From Myxococcales bacterium (GTDB taxonomy: Bacteria > Myxococcota > Myxococcia > Myxococcales > Myxococcaceae), in assembly GCA_030681895.1 (NCBI GenBank), contig JAUXRI010000098.1, forward strand, positions 1-64,000: a stretch of 64,000 nt of DNA, read 5' to 3'. Position numbers and translations under genes: made by a program. Below are positions 12,871 to 21,033 of the stretch, in pieces. Numbering within the stretch: the first letter of the stretch is position 1; the number at the start of each line of letters is the position of its first letter. The notes beneath the pieces were generated by a model, which ran no database searches, had not been told where the DNA came from, and was given only the letters and a program-made list of their open reading frames with translations.

Positions 12871-13125
12871 GTAAACCTCAAGAATCCAGAGGCGGAGCGG
12901 CTCCTGAACGAGCTCGCCGCGCAGACGGGTGAGTCGCTGACCGAGGCGGCGAGGCAGGCGTTCGCCGAGCGGCTCGCACGCCTCCAGCACGAGCGGGCGG
13001 GCCAGCAGAAGCGACAGCTCGGCTCACTGCTCGATCTCATCGCCGAGGCGCGTCAGTCGAACACGGCGCTCGACGCACGGCCGCTCAAGGCGATCACCGA
13101 CGAGCTGTGGGGCGAGGACGCATGA
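12865..13125 (+). CDS. vapB: VapB-type antitoxin
   Basis: An 86-residue antitoxin of the Rv0623-like (PSK transcription factor) VapB group. The N-terminal half MSVNLKNPEAERLLNELAAQ followed by GESLTEAARQAFAERLARLQ is the family's DNA-binding dimer region. The C-terminal half, ending ALDARPLKAITDELWGEDA, is the tail that normally wraps and blocks VapC. It begins 9 bases after the stop of the RNA polymerase-like gene and its own stop overlaps the vapC start (ATGA), so vapB and vapC are translated together. A palindrome covers its start codon and is a likely autoregulatory site. Confidence 0.92.
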   Translation: MSVNLKNPEAERLLNELAAQTGESLTEAARQAFAERLARLQHERAGQQKRQLGSLLDLIAEARQSNTALDARPLKAITDELWGEDA

Positions 13126-13517
13126 CCGGCTTCGTGATCGACTCGTCGGCGTTGTTGTCCGTCGTCCTCGGCGAGCCCGACGCCGAGCTCGTCGCTGCCC
13201 GTCTGGTCGAGCCCGTTCGAAAGGTCGTCAGCGCCGCGACGCTCTTCGAAGCGGCCGTCGCATCGGAGCGCCGGGGAGGCCTCGAAGCGCGCGACCGACT
13301 CGACCGGCTCGTCACACGGGTCGACCCGACGATCGTCCCGTTCGACCAACACCACCTCGGCTGGGCGCGAGACGCGTTCCGCCGGTTCGGGAAGGGGCGT
13401 CACGCGGCAGCGCTCAATCTCGGAGACTGCATCGCGTACGCGACGGCGCGCCACGAGGTGTTGCCGCTGTTGTTCAAGGGCGACGACTTCGCGCAGACCG
13501 ATCTCGAGCGCGCGTGA
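13122..13517 (+). CDS. vapC: VapC-type PIN-domain ribonuclease toxin
   Basis: A 131-residue PIN-domain protein starting MTGFVIDSSALLSVVLGEPD. The metal-binding acidic residues are all visible: the first Asp in VIDSSA, Glu in ATLFEAAVA, and the third and fourth in NLGDCIAYA and FKGDDFAQTDL. Known VapC toxins cut tRNA or rRNA in a Mg-dependent way; the target here is unknown. The toxin looks catalytically complete. The ATG lies in the vapB stop (ATGA). It is convergent with the nuclease-like gene, with 4 bases between stops. Confidence 0.95.
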   Translation: MTGFVIDSSALLSVVLGEPDAELVAARLVEPVRKVVSAATLFEAAVASERRGGLEARDRLDRLVTRVDPTIVPFDQHHLGWARDAFRRFGKGRHAAALNLGDCIAYATARHEVLPLLFKGDDFAQTDLERA

Positions 13518-13521
13518 CGTC

Positions 13522-14046
13522 TCAGCCTGGCGCCGTCAGCGCGAACCGGTGCACCGTCAACGCCGCGGGCACCCCGGCCTTCACGTCACGCAGCGGCACG
13601 ATCGCGCCGACCGTCGTGTAGAGCGCCGCGCCCGTCTTCGTGCGGGTCGACTTGAGCGGGTACTCCTTCGTCTTCGGAATGAACCAGTCTCGCAGCGCCT
13701 TGAGCTCGAGGCAGTGCACCTCGCGCGCGTCGAGGAAGACGTACACGAGCAGATCGGCCGTCGAGTAGAGGAAGCAGCCCGGTGAGTCCTTCTCGGCGTT
13801 GCTGATCAGCTCGAAGAAGTAGTTGCCGCGCCGGCGGCCCTGCCGATCGCCTTTCACCTCGACGCCGAGCACGTGCCCGTCGCCCTTGTCCCAGAGCAGA
13901 TCGACGCCGCGGTGCTGAAAGCGTGGGTCCTCCTGCACGTCGTGCACGAGGCTCCCGGGAGCCTGCAGTTCGAGGAAGTCGGTCGCGAGGCGCACGGCGC
14001 GATCGGCCGCGCCCTGCACGCCGCGCATCGAGTAGGCGCGCGGCAT
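13522..14046 (-). CDS. PD-(D/E)XK nuclease-superfamily-like protein
   Basis: A 174-residue protein of unknown name. RGVDLLWDKGDGHVLGVEVK shows a D-x(13)-ExK pattern (Asp49, Glu63, Lys65), the metal-binding core of PD-(D/E)XK nucleases, with a possible upstream acidic residue at 39-40. The following segment (NYFFELISNAEK, then LYSTADLLVYVFLDAREVH) gives the alternating helix and strand expected after the core. No DNA-recognition or helicase domain is attached. ATG 14046 is chosen because the sequence becomes protein-like from MPRAYSMRG; a 17-base gap separates it from the DUF4920 gene, so they may be one operon. It faces vapC. A role in defence or in replication repair are both possible. Confidence 0.7.
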   Translation of the reverse strand: MPRAYSMRGVQGAADRAVRLATDFLELQAPGSLVHDVQEDPRFQHRGVDLLWDKGDGHVLGVEVKGDRQGRRRGNYFFELISNAEKDSPGCFLYSTADLLVYVFLDAREVHCLELKALRDWFIPKTKEYPLKSTRTKTGAALYTTVGAIVPLRDVKAGVPAALTVHRFALTAPG

Positions 14047-14063
14047 CGGAAGAGTCTCGACGA

Positions 14064-14612
14064 CTAGCGGCGGAGCTCGACGCCGAGCGCGACCAGCTGC
14101 ACCTCGCGGTACTTGCCGTCCTTGCCCTTGGCGACCTTCGCGCCCTCGGCCTCGAAGTGCTTCGCGCGCTCGGGCGCCAGCTCGGCGACCTTCACGGTGC
14201 CTTCGACCTTCGCGGTGCTGCCCGCCGAGTCGAGCGGCACGAAGAAGCCGTAGTCCTTGAACGTCACGCGAACGCCCGGGCCCTTGTCCGTCGGGGCGAG
14301 CTCCATCCAGCAGCCCTTCTTCTCGCAGGCCTTGCGCACCTTCGCCTCGACCTGCACCTCTTTGCCCTCGAACTCGGCAGGCGACGTGAGGAGCTTGTCG
14401 AGCGTCACCGACTGCAGGCCCTTGAGCTTCTCGCCGCGGGTCAACAGCGCGTCGCCCTTCGCAGGTGCTGCCGCCGCCTGCGCGTTGGCACCGTGACAGT
14501 CGGCCTCGGCGCCGGGCTTCGCGGCCGCGTGGTCGTGGTTTCCCGTGCAGGCGGTCTTGCCGTCGGGGCCGGGGGCACAGCTGAGGGCGATCGAGAGGAG
14601 GAGGGTGTTCAT
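14064..14612 (-). CDS. DUF4920-like secreted protein
   Basis: A 182-residue exported protein. The start MNTLLLSIALSC could be a short signal peptide or a lipoprotein signal, followed by a His/Cys/Ala-rich linker (GNHDHAAAKPGAEADCHG) that might bind metal. The C-terminal domain has KACEKKGCWMEL and FKDYGFFVPLD, the pattern of DUF4920, an oligosaccharide/oligonucleotide-binding-fold-like domain of unknown function. It is the first gene of a possible two-gene unit with the nuclease-like protein. Metal handling is a guess from the His/Cys linker only. Confidence 0.75.
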   Translation of the reverse strand: MNTLLLSIALSCAPGPDGKTACTGNHDHAAAKPGAEADCHGANAQAAAAPAKGDALLTRGEKLKGLQSVTLDKLLTSPAEFEGKEVQVEAKVRKACEKKGCWMELAPTDKGPGVRVTFKDYGFFVPLDSAGSTAKVEGTVKVAELAPERAKHFEAEGAKVAKGKDGKYREVQLVALGVELRR

Positions 14613-14693
14613 GGGCCGACAGGTAGCGCAGGCGCCTGCCCGGCTGCAAGCGCAGCGGCCTGCCCAGAACGACGGACCGCGCGCCTGCTTGTC

Positions 14694-14954
14694 TCAACTC
14701 AAGACGTTGAGCTTCTGGCCGTCACGTTTGCGCAGCCCCACCGACTCGGGGCCGTCGACCTCGAGGCCCAGCGCCATCTCGAGCAGATCGATCAGCGCCG
14801 CGCGCGAGTCTGCGTCGTCTGGGCCCAGCACGGTGACCTCGATCGGCAGCCGCTCCTCGGGCTTCACGGGTTCGGGGTCGATGGGCTTGCCGCTCGGGTC
14901 GAGGTCTTCGACCAACAAGTCGCCGTCACGATGAATGGAGTATCGCCGATGCAT
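14694..14954 (-). CDS. Small hypothetical acidic protein
   Basis: An 86-residue protein starting MHRRYSIHRDGDLLVEDLDP, acidic and Pro-rich in the middle, with a Leu-rich helix (RAALIDLLEMALGLEVDG) and a basic end. No family is recognised. Codon usage is like its neighbours (third positions G/C-rich), and it fills the gap between the DUF4920 gene and the divergent FHA gene. There is no signal peptide or transmembrane segment. Confidence 0.55.
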   Translation of the reverse strand: MHRRYSIHRDGDLLVEDLDPSGKPIDPEPVKPEERLPIEVTVLGPDDADSRAALIDLLEMALGLEVDGPESVGLRKRDGQKLNVLS

Positions 14955-15048
14955 GCTCGAAGTATCTCGCGGGCGACACGCGGCGGCCACCTGAGTTCGT
15001 CTTTCGAATCGAGGAGCGCCCCGCTTTGCCTGCGTGTAGGCTTTTGGC

Positions 15049-15564
15049 GTGTCGATCTCGTTGTCCCAGCTCATGCGGCAGCTCGTCTTGAAGCCGAACC
15101 AGCCCGTGACGGCGGTCCCCGTGCTCCTGTGGGAAGCGCCGCCGTCGGAGTCGAACCCCGACGAGGACTGGGCTCCGACCGACGCCGGCTTCAAGACGCG
15201 CCCGACCGCTGCCGACCCGCTCGTGTTCCCCGTCGAGAAGGTGCAGGGCCGCGCCAACCCGTTCGCCATGGGTGTGACGGTGGGCCGGGTCGAGAGCAAC
15301 GACATCATCGTCGACGACGGCTCGGTCAGCCGCTTCCACGCCTGGCTGCAGTTCGACGCTCGCCAGAAGGCCTGGTGGCTGTGTGACGCCGAAAGCAAGA
15401 ACGGCACGTTCCTCGGGGCACAGCGGCTCAAGCCCAACGAGAAGGTGCAGCTCGCCGACGCTGCGCGCCTGAAGTTCGGTGACGCGTCGATGCTGTTTCT
15501 GTCGCCCGAGGCCCTCGTGAAGCTGATTCACGACCGCGGCGCAGCTTACGGATCGAAGCGGTAA
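15049..15564 (+). CDS. FHA domain protein
   Basis: A 171-residue cytoplasmic protein with a single FHA domain (about residues 75-155): TVGRVESNDIIVDDGSVSR, then FHAWLQF and SKNGTFLG. These residues make the phosphothreonine-peptide pocket, so it probably reads Ser/Thr kinase signals; two such kinases are in this window but not adjacent. The N-terminal 70 residues, Pro-rich, have no recognised domain. The start is GTG 15049. Its end overlaps the convergent response-regulator gene by 19 bases. Confidence 0.85.
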   Translation: MSISLSQLMRQLVLKPNQPVTAVPVLLWEAPPSESNPDEDWAPTDAGFKTRPTAADPLVFPVEKVQGRANPFAMGVTVGRVESNDIIVDDGSVSRFHAWLQFDARQKAWWLCDAESKNGTFLGAQRLKPNEKVQLADAARLKFGDASMLFLSPEALVKLIHDRGAAYGSKR

Positions 15565-16235
15565 CCCAGGCCTCGCACGGTCGAGAAGTGCGCCGGCTCG
15601 TCGGGGTTCTTCTCGAACTTCTGCCGCAGCTGGCTGACGAAGTTGTCGACAGTGCGCGCGGTGCCTTCGTAGCCGTAGCCCCAGGCGGCCGAGAGCAGCT
15701 CGTCGCGGCTGAAGGTGCGGCCCGGGTTGCCGACGAGGTGGGCGAGCAGCTTGAACTCCTGCGCGGTCAGCTCCACCGCGAGGCCGGTGCGGGTGACGTT
15801 CTTGGAGCGCAGATCGATGCGGGTGTCGTCGAACGCGAGCAGCTGCGGCTCGTCGCGCTCCCGTCGGCGCAGCACGCTTCGAATCCGCGCGAGCAGCTCC
15901 TGCAGCCCGAACGGCTTGACGAGGTAGTCGTCGGCGCCGAGGTCGAGGCCGGTCACCTTGTCGCGCTCCTGGCCGCGCGCCGAGAGCACGATGACGGGCA
16001 GGGTGCTCCCACGCTTGCGGAGCTCTTCCATCACTTCGTAGCCGTTCAGCTGCGGCATCATGATGTCGAGCACCATGAGGTCGGGTGCCTCGTCGAGCGC
16101 CTTCTGGAGCCCTGCCTTGCCGTCCTGCGCCTGGAGCACCTCGAAGCCCTCGTAGCGCAAGCTCATCGAGAGCCCGGTGAGGATCGAGAGGTCGTCTTCG
16201 ACCACCAGGATGCGCTGACCCTTCTTGTCCGTCAT
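15546..16235 (-). CDS. OmpR/PhoB-family response regulator
   Basis: A 229-residue two-component regulator. The receiver domain (8-122) has the acidic pair EDD (13-15), the phosphoacceptor Asp57 in VLDIMMPQ, and Lys in DYLVKPFG. The C-terminal winged helix (135-229) ends RTVDNFVSQLRQKFEKNP and VRGLGYRFDP, typical of OmpR/PhoB DNA-binding domains. It lies 16 bases downstream of a sensor kinase on the same strand, which is almost certainly its partner. The target genes cannot be read from the sequence. Confidence 0.95.
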   Translation of the reverse strand: MTDKKGQRILVVEDDLSILTGLSMSLRYEGFEVLQAQDGKAGLQKALDEAPDLMVLDIMMPQLNGYEVMEELRKRGSTLPVIVLSARGQERDKVTGLDLGADDYLVKPFGLQELLARIRSVLRRRERDEPQLLAFDDTRIDLRSKNVTRTGLAVELTAQEFKLLAHLVGNPGRTFSRDELLSAAWGYGYEGTARTVDNFVSQLRQKFEKNPDEPAHFSTVRGLGYRFDP

Positions 16236-16251
16236 CGGTCCCCGCTGTGTG

Positions 16252-17763
16252 TCACTGACCCGCCTTCAAATGAATGCGAAACGTACTGCCGAGGCCCGGC
16301 GTGCTCTCGACGCTGATGCGGCCCTGGTGTGCCTCGATGATGCGCTGCGCGATCGACAGGCCAAGCCCTGAGCCTTCGGTGTGACGGCTCAGCAGCGAGT
16401 CGACCCGGTAGAACCGATCGAAGATGCGCCGCTGCTCACGCCGGGGAATGCCGATGCCGTTGTCCTGGACCTCGATGACGACGTCGGGCCCGTCCTTCAG
16501 CGCTCGCAGCGTGATGCGCTTGTCGTCGCCCGAGTACTTGAAGGCGTTCTGCAGCAGGTTCAGCACCGCGCCCGCGATGGCGTGGCGATCGAGCACGACG
16601 ATTGGAAGGTCTGGCGCCACGTCGACGGTGAGCGTCATCGAGGCGCCGACGCGCTGGGCCCGGAAGGCCTCGATCGCCGCCGTCACCACCTCGCCGACCG
16701 GCACGGGCTGCAGGTCGTACTGCTTCTTGCCCGACTCGATGCGCGAGAAGTCGAGCACCGTCTCGATCAACGTCGACAGCCGCGTCGTCTCTTTCACCAG
16801 CAGATCGAGCACCGTCTGCATCTCGGTCTGGTCCTTCACCTTCCCCGTCGCGAGCATCTCGATGAACATGCGAATCGAGGTCAGCGGCGTGCGCAGCTCG
16901 TGGCTCACCAGCGAGACGAAGTCGGTCTTCAATCGCGACAGCTGCGCCTCGCGGTACAGCGTGCGGCCCGTGAAGAGCACCCCGAGCGCGAGGGTGACGT
17001 AGAAGATGCCGAGCAGCACCCCGTAGACGGTGCGGTTTCGTGCCGAGGCTTTGCCGACCGGGTCTTCACCGACGGCCTGCGCGACCAGCCGGTAATCCTG
17101 AAACGGGCTCGGCAACGCCAGCGACGCCAGCTCCGGGGGCGCCAGGGCGGCCTCGCGCGCCTCGGTGACGCCCGAGGCCAGGCGGGCGAGCACGCCCTCT
17201 GCCGGCACCGGCTTCACTGGCAGCAGCGCGAGCTGGGCGGGCTCTCCACCAGCGAGCAGCGGCGCGCCGACCTCGCGAACCAGGCGCTCCATCGCGATCT
17301 GCGAGACGAAGCCGCCGTGTACGGAGCCGTTGGTTCGGCGCGCGATGAGCAGGAAGACGCCTTGCGGCGTCGAGGCCGAGAAGACGATGGGCTTCTGCGG
17401 CACCACCGAGAACTGGGGCAGGAGGATCTTCACCACGGGCTCGAGCGTTCCGTCCTGCGCGATGACGCCCCCATCGTCGACATCGAAGGTCGACTCGATG
17501 AGCGCGATCTCGCTGCTCGTCACCTGAAGCGGCGACTCCGACACCACTTCGACGGTGTCGAGGCGGGCCTTCACGTCGGCCCACACGGTCGTCAGCCGGC
17601 CAGACCAGGTCGCGGTGAGGCGCTTCTCGACGGCCGCCCGCTCATTGATGATCGCGACCACCCCGAACCCCGACAGGCCGGCCGACGGCAACACCACGAG
17701 CAGGATGAGGAGGGTGAAGGTCCTCCTGAAGCTCAGGAATTCAGCCGTTTGAGGGGTGGTCAT
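16252..17763 (-). CDS. Membrane sensor histidine kinase
   Basis: A 503-residue kinase partnered with the downstream OmpR-type regulator. One transmembrane helix (about 14-38) and a second (246-266) bound a periplasmic sensor region of about 200 residues with no recognised fold. Then come HisKA with the phospho-His in SLVSHELRTPLTS (His288) and HATPase with LLQNAFKYSGDD, EVQDNGIGIP and EGSGLGLSIAQRI. All catalytic boxes are intact. ATG 17763 is used because it begins the transmembrane N-terminus; an upstream in-frame start would add 15 residues. The signal is unknown. Confidence 0.94.
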   Translation of the reverse strand: MTTPQTAEFLSFRRTFTLLILLVVLPSAGLSGFGVVAIINERAAVEKRLTATWSGRLTTVWADVKARLDTVEVVSESPLQVTSSEIALIESTFDVDDGGVIAQDGTLEPVVKILLPQFSVVPQKPIVFSASTPQGVFLLIARRTNGSVHGGFVSQIAMERLVREVGAPLLAGGEPAQLALLPVKPVPAEGVLARLASGVTEAREAALAPPELASLALPSPFQDYRLVAQAVGEDPVGKASARNRTVYGVLLGIFYVTLALGVLFTGRTLYREAQLSRLKTDFVSLVSHELRTPLTSIRMFIEMLATGKVKDQTEMQTVLDLLVKETTRLSTLIETVLDFSRIESGKKQYDLQPVPVGEVVTAAIEAFRAQRVGASMTLTVDVAPDLPIVVLDRHAIAGAVLNLLQNAFKYSGDDKRITLRALKDGPDVVIEVQDNGIGIPRREQRRIFDRFYRVDSLLSRHTEGSGLGLSIAQRIIEAHQGRISVESTPGLGSTFRIHLKAGQ

Positions 17764-18062
17764 GGGCCGTTGCGCAACGAGCTGCTCACGATTGCATGAG
17801 AACGACACGATGAATCGATCACTTCCCGGTCCGTTGGCAACGTCTGTGGTGTGGAATTGCGCTCCGCCAAGTCGATTCGGGCGGGCACGTCACCTGCACA
17901 AGGGAGCGGCGCAGCGGGTCAGTGGAGGACGGGGCTCAGAAGAATGGGCACTTGGGTGGGGTAGCGCGCAGCACGACTTCAAATGACAGGGCATGGAAGT
18001 CACGGGCCTTTGGAAGCAGACTCGAACGACGTCAGTAGTCGAACAGCAAGAACGGGGAACGA
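17764..18062. other. Intergenic region between divergent genes, no clear element
   Basis: A 299-base stretch between the histidine kinase start and the cytochrome lipoprotein start. It must hold two divergent promoters. It is less GC-biased than coding DNA, especially around 17790-17830. I found no convincing -35/-10 pair, sigma-54 site, long palindrome or RNA gene. GGGGA before 18063 is the probable ribosome-binding site of the cytochrome gene. Confidence 0.6.
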
Positions 18063-20063
18063 ATGAACTGGTTCAAACGAACGATGCTGGTGGGTGCGCT
18101 CGCTGCGGGCGTGTTGCTGACGGGCTGCATGCAACCGGCGCAGGGCAACGCTTCGCGCTCCAGCGGCTCACTCGCGCTGTCGTCCGACGACTCGACGCTC
18201 TACGCGGTTGACACCGACAACGGCGTGCTCGCCATCATTCCGGTCGCGACGCCTGATCAGAAGACGCTCATTTCGGTCGGACAGGGCCCAATGCGCGTCG
18301 TCCTCGGGCCTGACGACACCGCCTACGTCGCCAACCGCGGCAGCAACAGCATCTCGGTCGTTCGCAAAGGCGCGAAGGAGGTCTCGGCCACACTGCAGAC
18401 CGCCATCGAGCCCTCGGGCCTCGCGCTCTCGGCCGATGGCCGCCAGCTCCTCGTGACGTGCAACACCGCGCGCGATACGGCCGCTCACGGCGTGCTCATC
18501 GCGTTCGACACCGCGACGCTGGAGCAGCAGTGGGAACTCCCCGTGGGTGAGGAGCCCCGCGCCGTCGCCGTCGTCACCGGCAACAAGGCGCTGGTGTCGC
18601 TCTTCAAGACGGGTGAGGTCGCCACCGTCGACCTGAACCGCCAGGCCGTGACGTCCGACCCCTCGCGTGCGCAGGTCTACACCGAGGCGAACGCGAGCCG
18701 CACCACTGGCGGAGCGACCACCACGACCGTCTCGACGTTCCACCCGCGCGCTGCGGCCGACATCATCACCACGCCGGACGGCACTCGCGCGTTCACGCCG
18801 GTGGTGTGGGCCCGCGAAGGCGCCATCGCGCGGCGGCCCTCGTCGGCAGGCGGGTACTACTCAGCAGGCGGCCCGTGCAGCATCGGCGCCGTCGCCACCG
18901 CCGGCATCGTCACCTACGACGCTCGCGGCGCTCAGCCTGAGGCTCTGGTGGACGATCTCACCGCGTGCGCTTCGAGCGGCACCAACACGAACGACTCGTC
19001 CGACTTCCCGGTGTCGACCTTCGCGTCGAGCCGCGGCGGCGCTGAAGCGGCCGTGCAGGGCCCGACCGTCGGCGTGACCGACCCGACGGGCGCGTGGATC
19101 TTCATCGTCAATCGCGAGTCGCAGAACGTCGCCATCATGCCGGCCGATCGCCGCTCGGGCACCGACATCGACTTCGACCGGACCGGCACGTCGATTCGCA
19201 GCCTCGTGCGCATCGGGCAGGGCGCTGACGGCATCGCCATCTCGAAGGACGGTACGAAGGCCTTCGTCTACAGCCAGTTCGACCACCAGGTGGAGACGCT
19301 CGAGGCGAAGGGGCGCGGTGACAGTGCCGTCGTCATCAACACCATGCGGCCCATCAAGGTGGCCGGCGACACGCTGACCAGCGAGCTCGCCCTCGGCCGC
19401 AAGCTGTTCTTCAACGCCATCGAGCCGAAGGTCAGCTCGCCGCAGACGACCGTCGCCTGCTCGACGTGCCACCTCGAAGGCCGCGAAGACGGCCACGTGT
19501 GGATGTTCCCCGACGGCCCGCGCCAGACGCCGTCGCTCGCCGGTCGCGACCTGCTGCAGACGGCTCCGTTCCACTGGAGCGGCGAGTTCCCCACCATCGG
19601 CGACTTCAACGTGCACACGGTTCGTGAGCGCATGGGTGGGGTGGGCCTGGCGCAGTCCGACGCCGACCGGCTCGACGCCTTCATCACCAGCCTGCCCACT
19701 GCGCCTTCGCCCATCGCGAAGACGCACGAGGCTGCCGCGCGTGGCCGGGTGGCCTTCGAGAAGGCGCAGTGCGCGACCTGCCACTCGGGCGAGCTGTTGA
19801 CCGACAACTCCAGCCGCGACGTCGGCACCCTCAACATCCACAGCCCCGTGCTGACTCAGCGCGACAACGGCATGGTCGTGCTCAAGGGCTTCAACGTGCC
19901 CTCGCTCAAGGGCCTGTCGCGCTCGGCGCCGTACCTGCACGACGGCAGCGAGGCGACCCTCGAGGCGCGCGTGTTCGGCAACGGAGCCGACAAGCACGGC
20001 GTGACCTCGACGCTCTCGGAGCCCGAGAAGACCGACCTGGTCGTCTACCTCAAGTCGCTCTGA
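18063..20063 (+). CDS. Beta-propeller / di-heme cytochrome c lipoprotein
   Basis: A 666-residue lipoprotein. MNWFKRTMLVGALAAGVLLTG then Cys22 gives the lipobox LTGC. Residues 35-420 form a YVTN/YncE-like beta-propeller (repeated LYAVDTDNGVLAIIPV and AYVANRGSNSISVV patterns). The C-terminal part resembles di-heme cytochrome c peroxidase (MauG-like) proteins: heme sites CSTCH (466-470) and CATCH (570-574), SAPYLHDGS and LGRKLFFN. It is expected in the outer envelope doing redox chemistry or electron transfer. Propeller-cytochrome fusions of this type are common in myxobacterial genomes, with unknown substrates. A terminator-like hairpin follows at 20082. Confidence 0.85.
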   Translation: MNWFKRTMLVGALAAGVLLTGCMQPAQGNASRSSGSLALSSDDSTLYAVDTDNGVLAIIPVATPDQKTLISVGQGPMRVVLGPDDTAYVANRGSNSISVVRKGAKEVSATLQTAIEPSGLALSADGRQLLVTCNTARDTAAHGVLIAFDTATLEQQWELPVGEEPRAVAVVTGNKALVSLFKTGEVATVDLNRQAVTSDPSRAQVYTEANASRTTGGATTTTVSTFHPRAAADIITTPDGTRAFTPVVWAREGAIARRPSSAGGYYSAGGPCSIGAVATAGIVTYDARGAQPEALVDDLTACASSGTNTNDSSDFPVSTFASSRGGAEAAVQGPTVGVTDPTGAWIFIVNRESQNVAIMPADRRSGTDIDFDRTGTSIRSLVRIGQGADGIAISKDGTKAFVYSQFDHQVETLEAKGRGDSAVVINTMRPIKVAGDTLTSELALGRKLFFNAIEPKVSSPQTTVACSTCHLEGREDGHVWMFPDGPRQTPSLAGRDLLQTAPFHWSGEFPTIGDFNVHTVRERMGGVGLAQSDADRLDAFITSLPTAPSPIAKTHEAAARGRVAFEKAQCATCHSGELLTDNSSRDVGTLNIHSPVLTQRDNGMVVLKGFNVPSLKGLSRSAPYLHDGSEATLEARVFGNGADKHGVTSTLSEPEKTDLVVYLKSL

Positions 20064-20081
20064 GCTCGCGTCGTCTTCCCG

Positions 20082-20120
20082 CGCCTCCTCCGCACACCCG
20101 GAGGAGGCGTTTCGTGTTTT
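20082..20120 (+). terminator. Probable intrinsic terminator after the cytochrome lipoprotein gene
   Basis: A perfect 11-bp inverted repeat, CGCCTCCTCCG (20082-20092) and CGGAGGAGGCG (20099-20109), with a 6-base loop CACACC, is followed by TTTCGTGTTTT. It begins 18 bases after the cytochrome gene stop. The stem is very stable, and the imperfect T-tract makes termination likely but not certain. The next gene starts at 20134, so its promoter would lie within or upstream of the hairpin, or it is partly read through. Confidence 0.7.
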
Positions 20121-20133
20121 GAAGGACTCGCTC

Positions 20134-20961
20134 ATGAGACGCGCGCTCCTGCTCTCACTGTTCTCGTCGGTCGCCTTCGCGCAGGCTCAGCCTGAAGACG
20201 AGTGGCAGGCGCTCCCCAACGCGCCCGCGCCGTCGCCGCCCCCCGCGCCGCTGACCCCGCCTCCGATCGCGCCGACGCCCCCTCCGACGCCTCCCTCCCC
20301 GAGGATTTCGTCGCCGCTCCCTGACGTCCGCATCCGGCTCCGGCCGCGTGAGGAGCCCAACTCCGTCTCGATGTTCGGCGCGCCGGCCCTCGGGCAGTGG
20401 AAGCGCGGCCAGGCCTTCGTGCTGGGCTTTCCCTTCTTTCAAATCCGTGCGTCCATCGGGCTGCTCGACAACCTCGACGTCGGCGTCGGCTACGACAGCT
20501 TCTACCTGTTGATGAACGAGGTCCGGCTGCTGGTGAAGTACGGCTTCGGCAAGGGCAACGGCGTCACCTTCGCGCTGTCCTTCGAGGGTGGCGGAGCGTT
20601 CTTCAACCAGCGCGCGAGCAAAGAGACCCGCAGCACGAGGTGGATCAGCGGGCGCCGCAACTTCAACTTCGCACCCGGCGCGATCCTCTCGTACCAGGCG
20701 GCGTCGCTGCGGGCGGCCCGGCTCTTCGTCGACCTGCGGTACATGCTCACCGTCGACACCGAGCCGTTCGCGACGACGCCGCTGCAGGGCGTGCCGGCGA
20801 GCTTCATCATCGGTCACAACGTGCTGACGAAGGTCGGCGCCGAGCTGCCGCTCTCGGAGCGCACCAGCTTCCTCTTCTCCCTGGGCCTCGACGTGCACCT
20901 GCGGGCCGACGACAGCCCGGTGATGCCGTCGGTCTCGGTCGGCCTCGTCACGGGGTTCTAA
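20134..20961 (+). CDS. Secreted Pro-rich protein with outer-membrane beta-barrel-like domain
   Basis: A 275-residue protein starting MRRALLLSLFSSVAFAQA, a Sec signal peptide. A strongly Pro-rich linker follows (about residues 25-60), then a beta-strand-rich domain (YDSFYLLMNEVRLLVKYGFG, VTFALSFEGGGAFFNQ, FLFSLGLDVHLRADD) ending in VSVGLVTGF, as expected for an outer-membrane barrel. GAAGGA lies 7 bases before the ATG at 20134. The Pro-rich linker may span the periplasm or contact peptidoglycan. No named family is recognised. Confidence 0.75.
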   Translation: MRRALLLSLFSSVAFAQAQPEDEWQALPNAPAPSPPPAPLTPPPIAPTPPPTPPSPRISSPLPDVRIRLRPREEPNSVSMFGAPALGQWKRGQAFVLGFPFFQIRASIGLLDNLDVGVGYDSFYLLMNEVRLLVKYGFGKGNGVTFALSFEGGGAFFNQRASKETRSTRWISGRRNFNFAPGAILSYQAASLRAARLFVDLRYMLTVDTEPFATTPLQGVPASFIIGHNVLTKVGAELPLSERTSFLFSLGLDVHLRADDSPVMPSVSVGLVTGF

Positions 20962-21033
20962 GCGCGTGACGCAGCGGCGCGCGGCGATTGCGGGTCGACT
21001 TGAGGGCCGGAGCAGGAATACACAGCGGGCCTC

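Noticed and set aside
11128-12990. Minus-strand frame opposite the polymerase-like gene
   Set aside because: Shadow; the plus-strand product aligns with RpoB and RpoC motifs, the minus-strand one with nothing.
16381-17799. Plus-strand frame opposite the histidine kinase
   Set aside because: Shadow of the kinase gene; Arg/His-rich translation with no domain.
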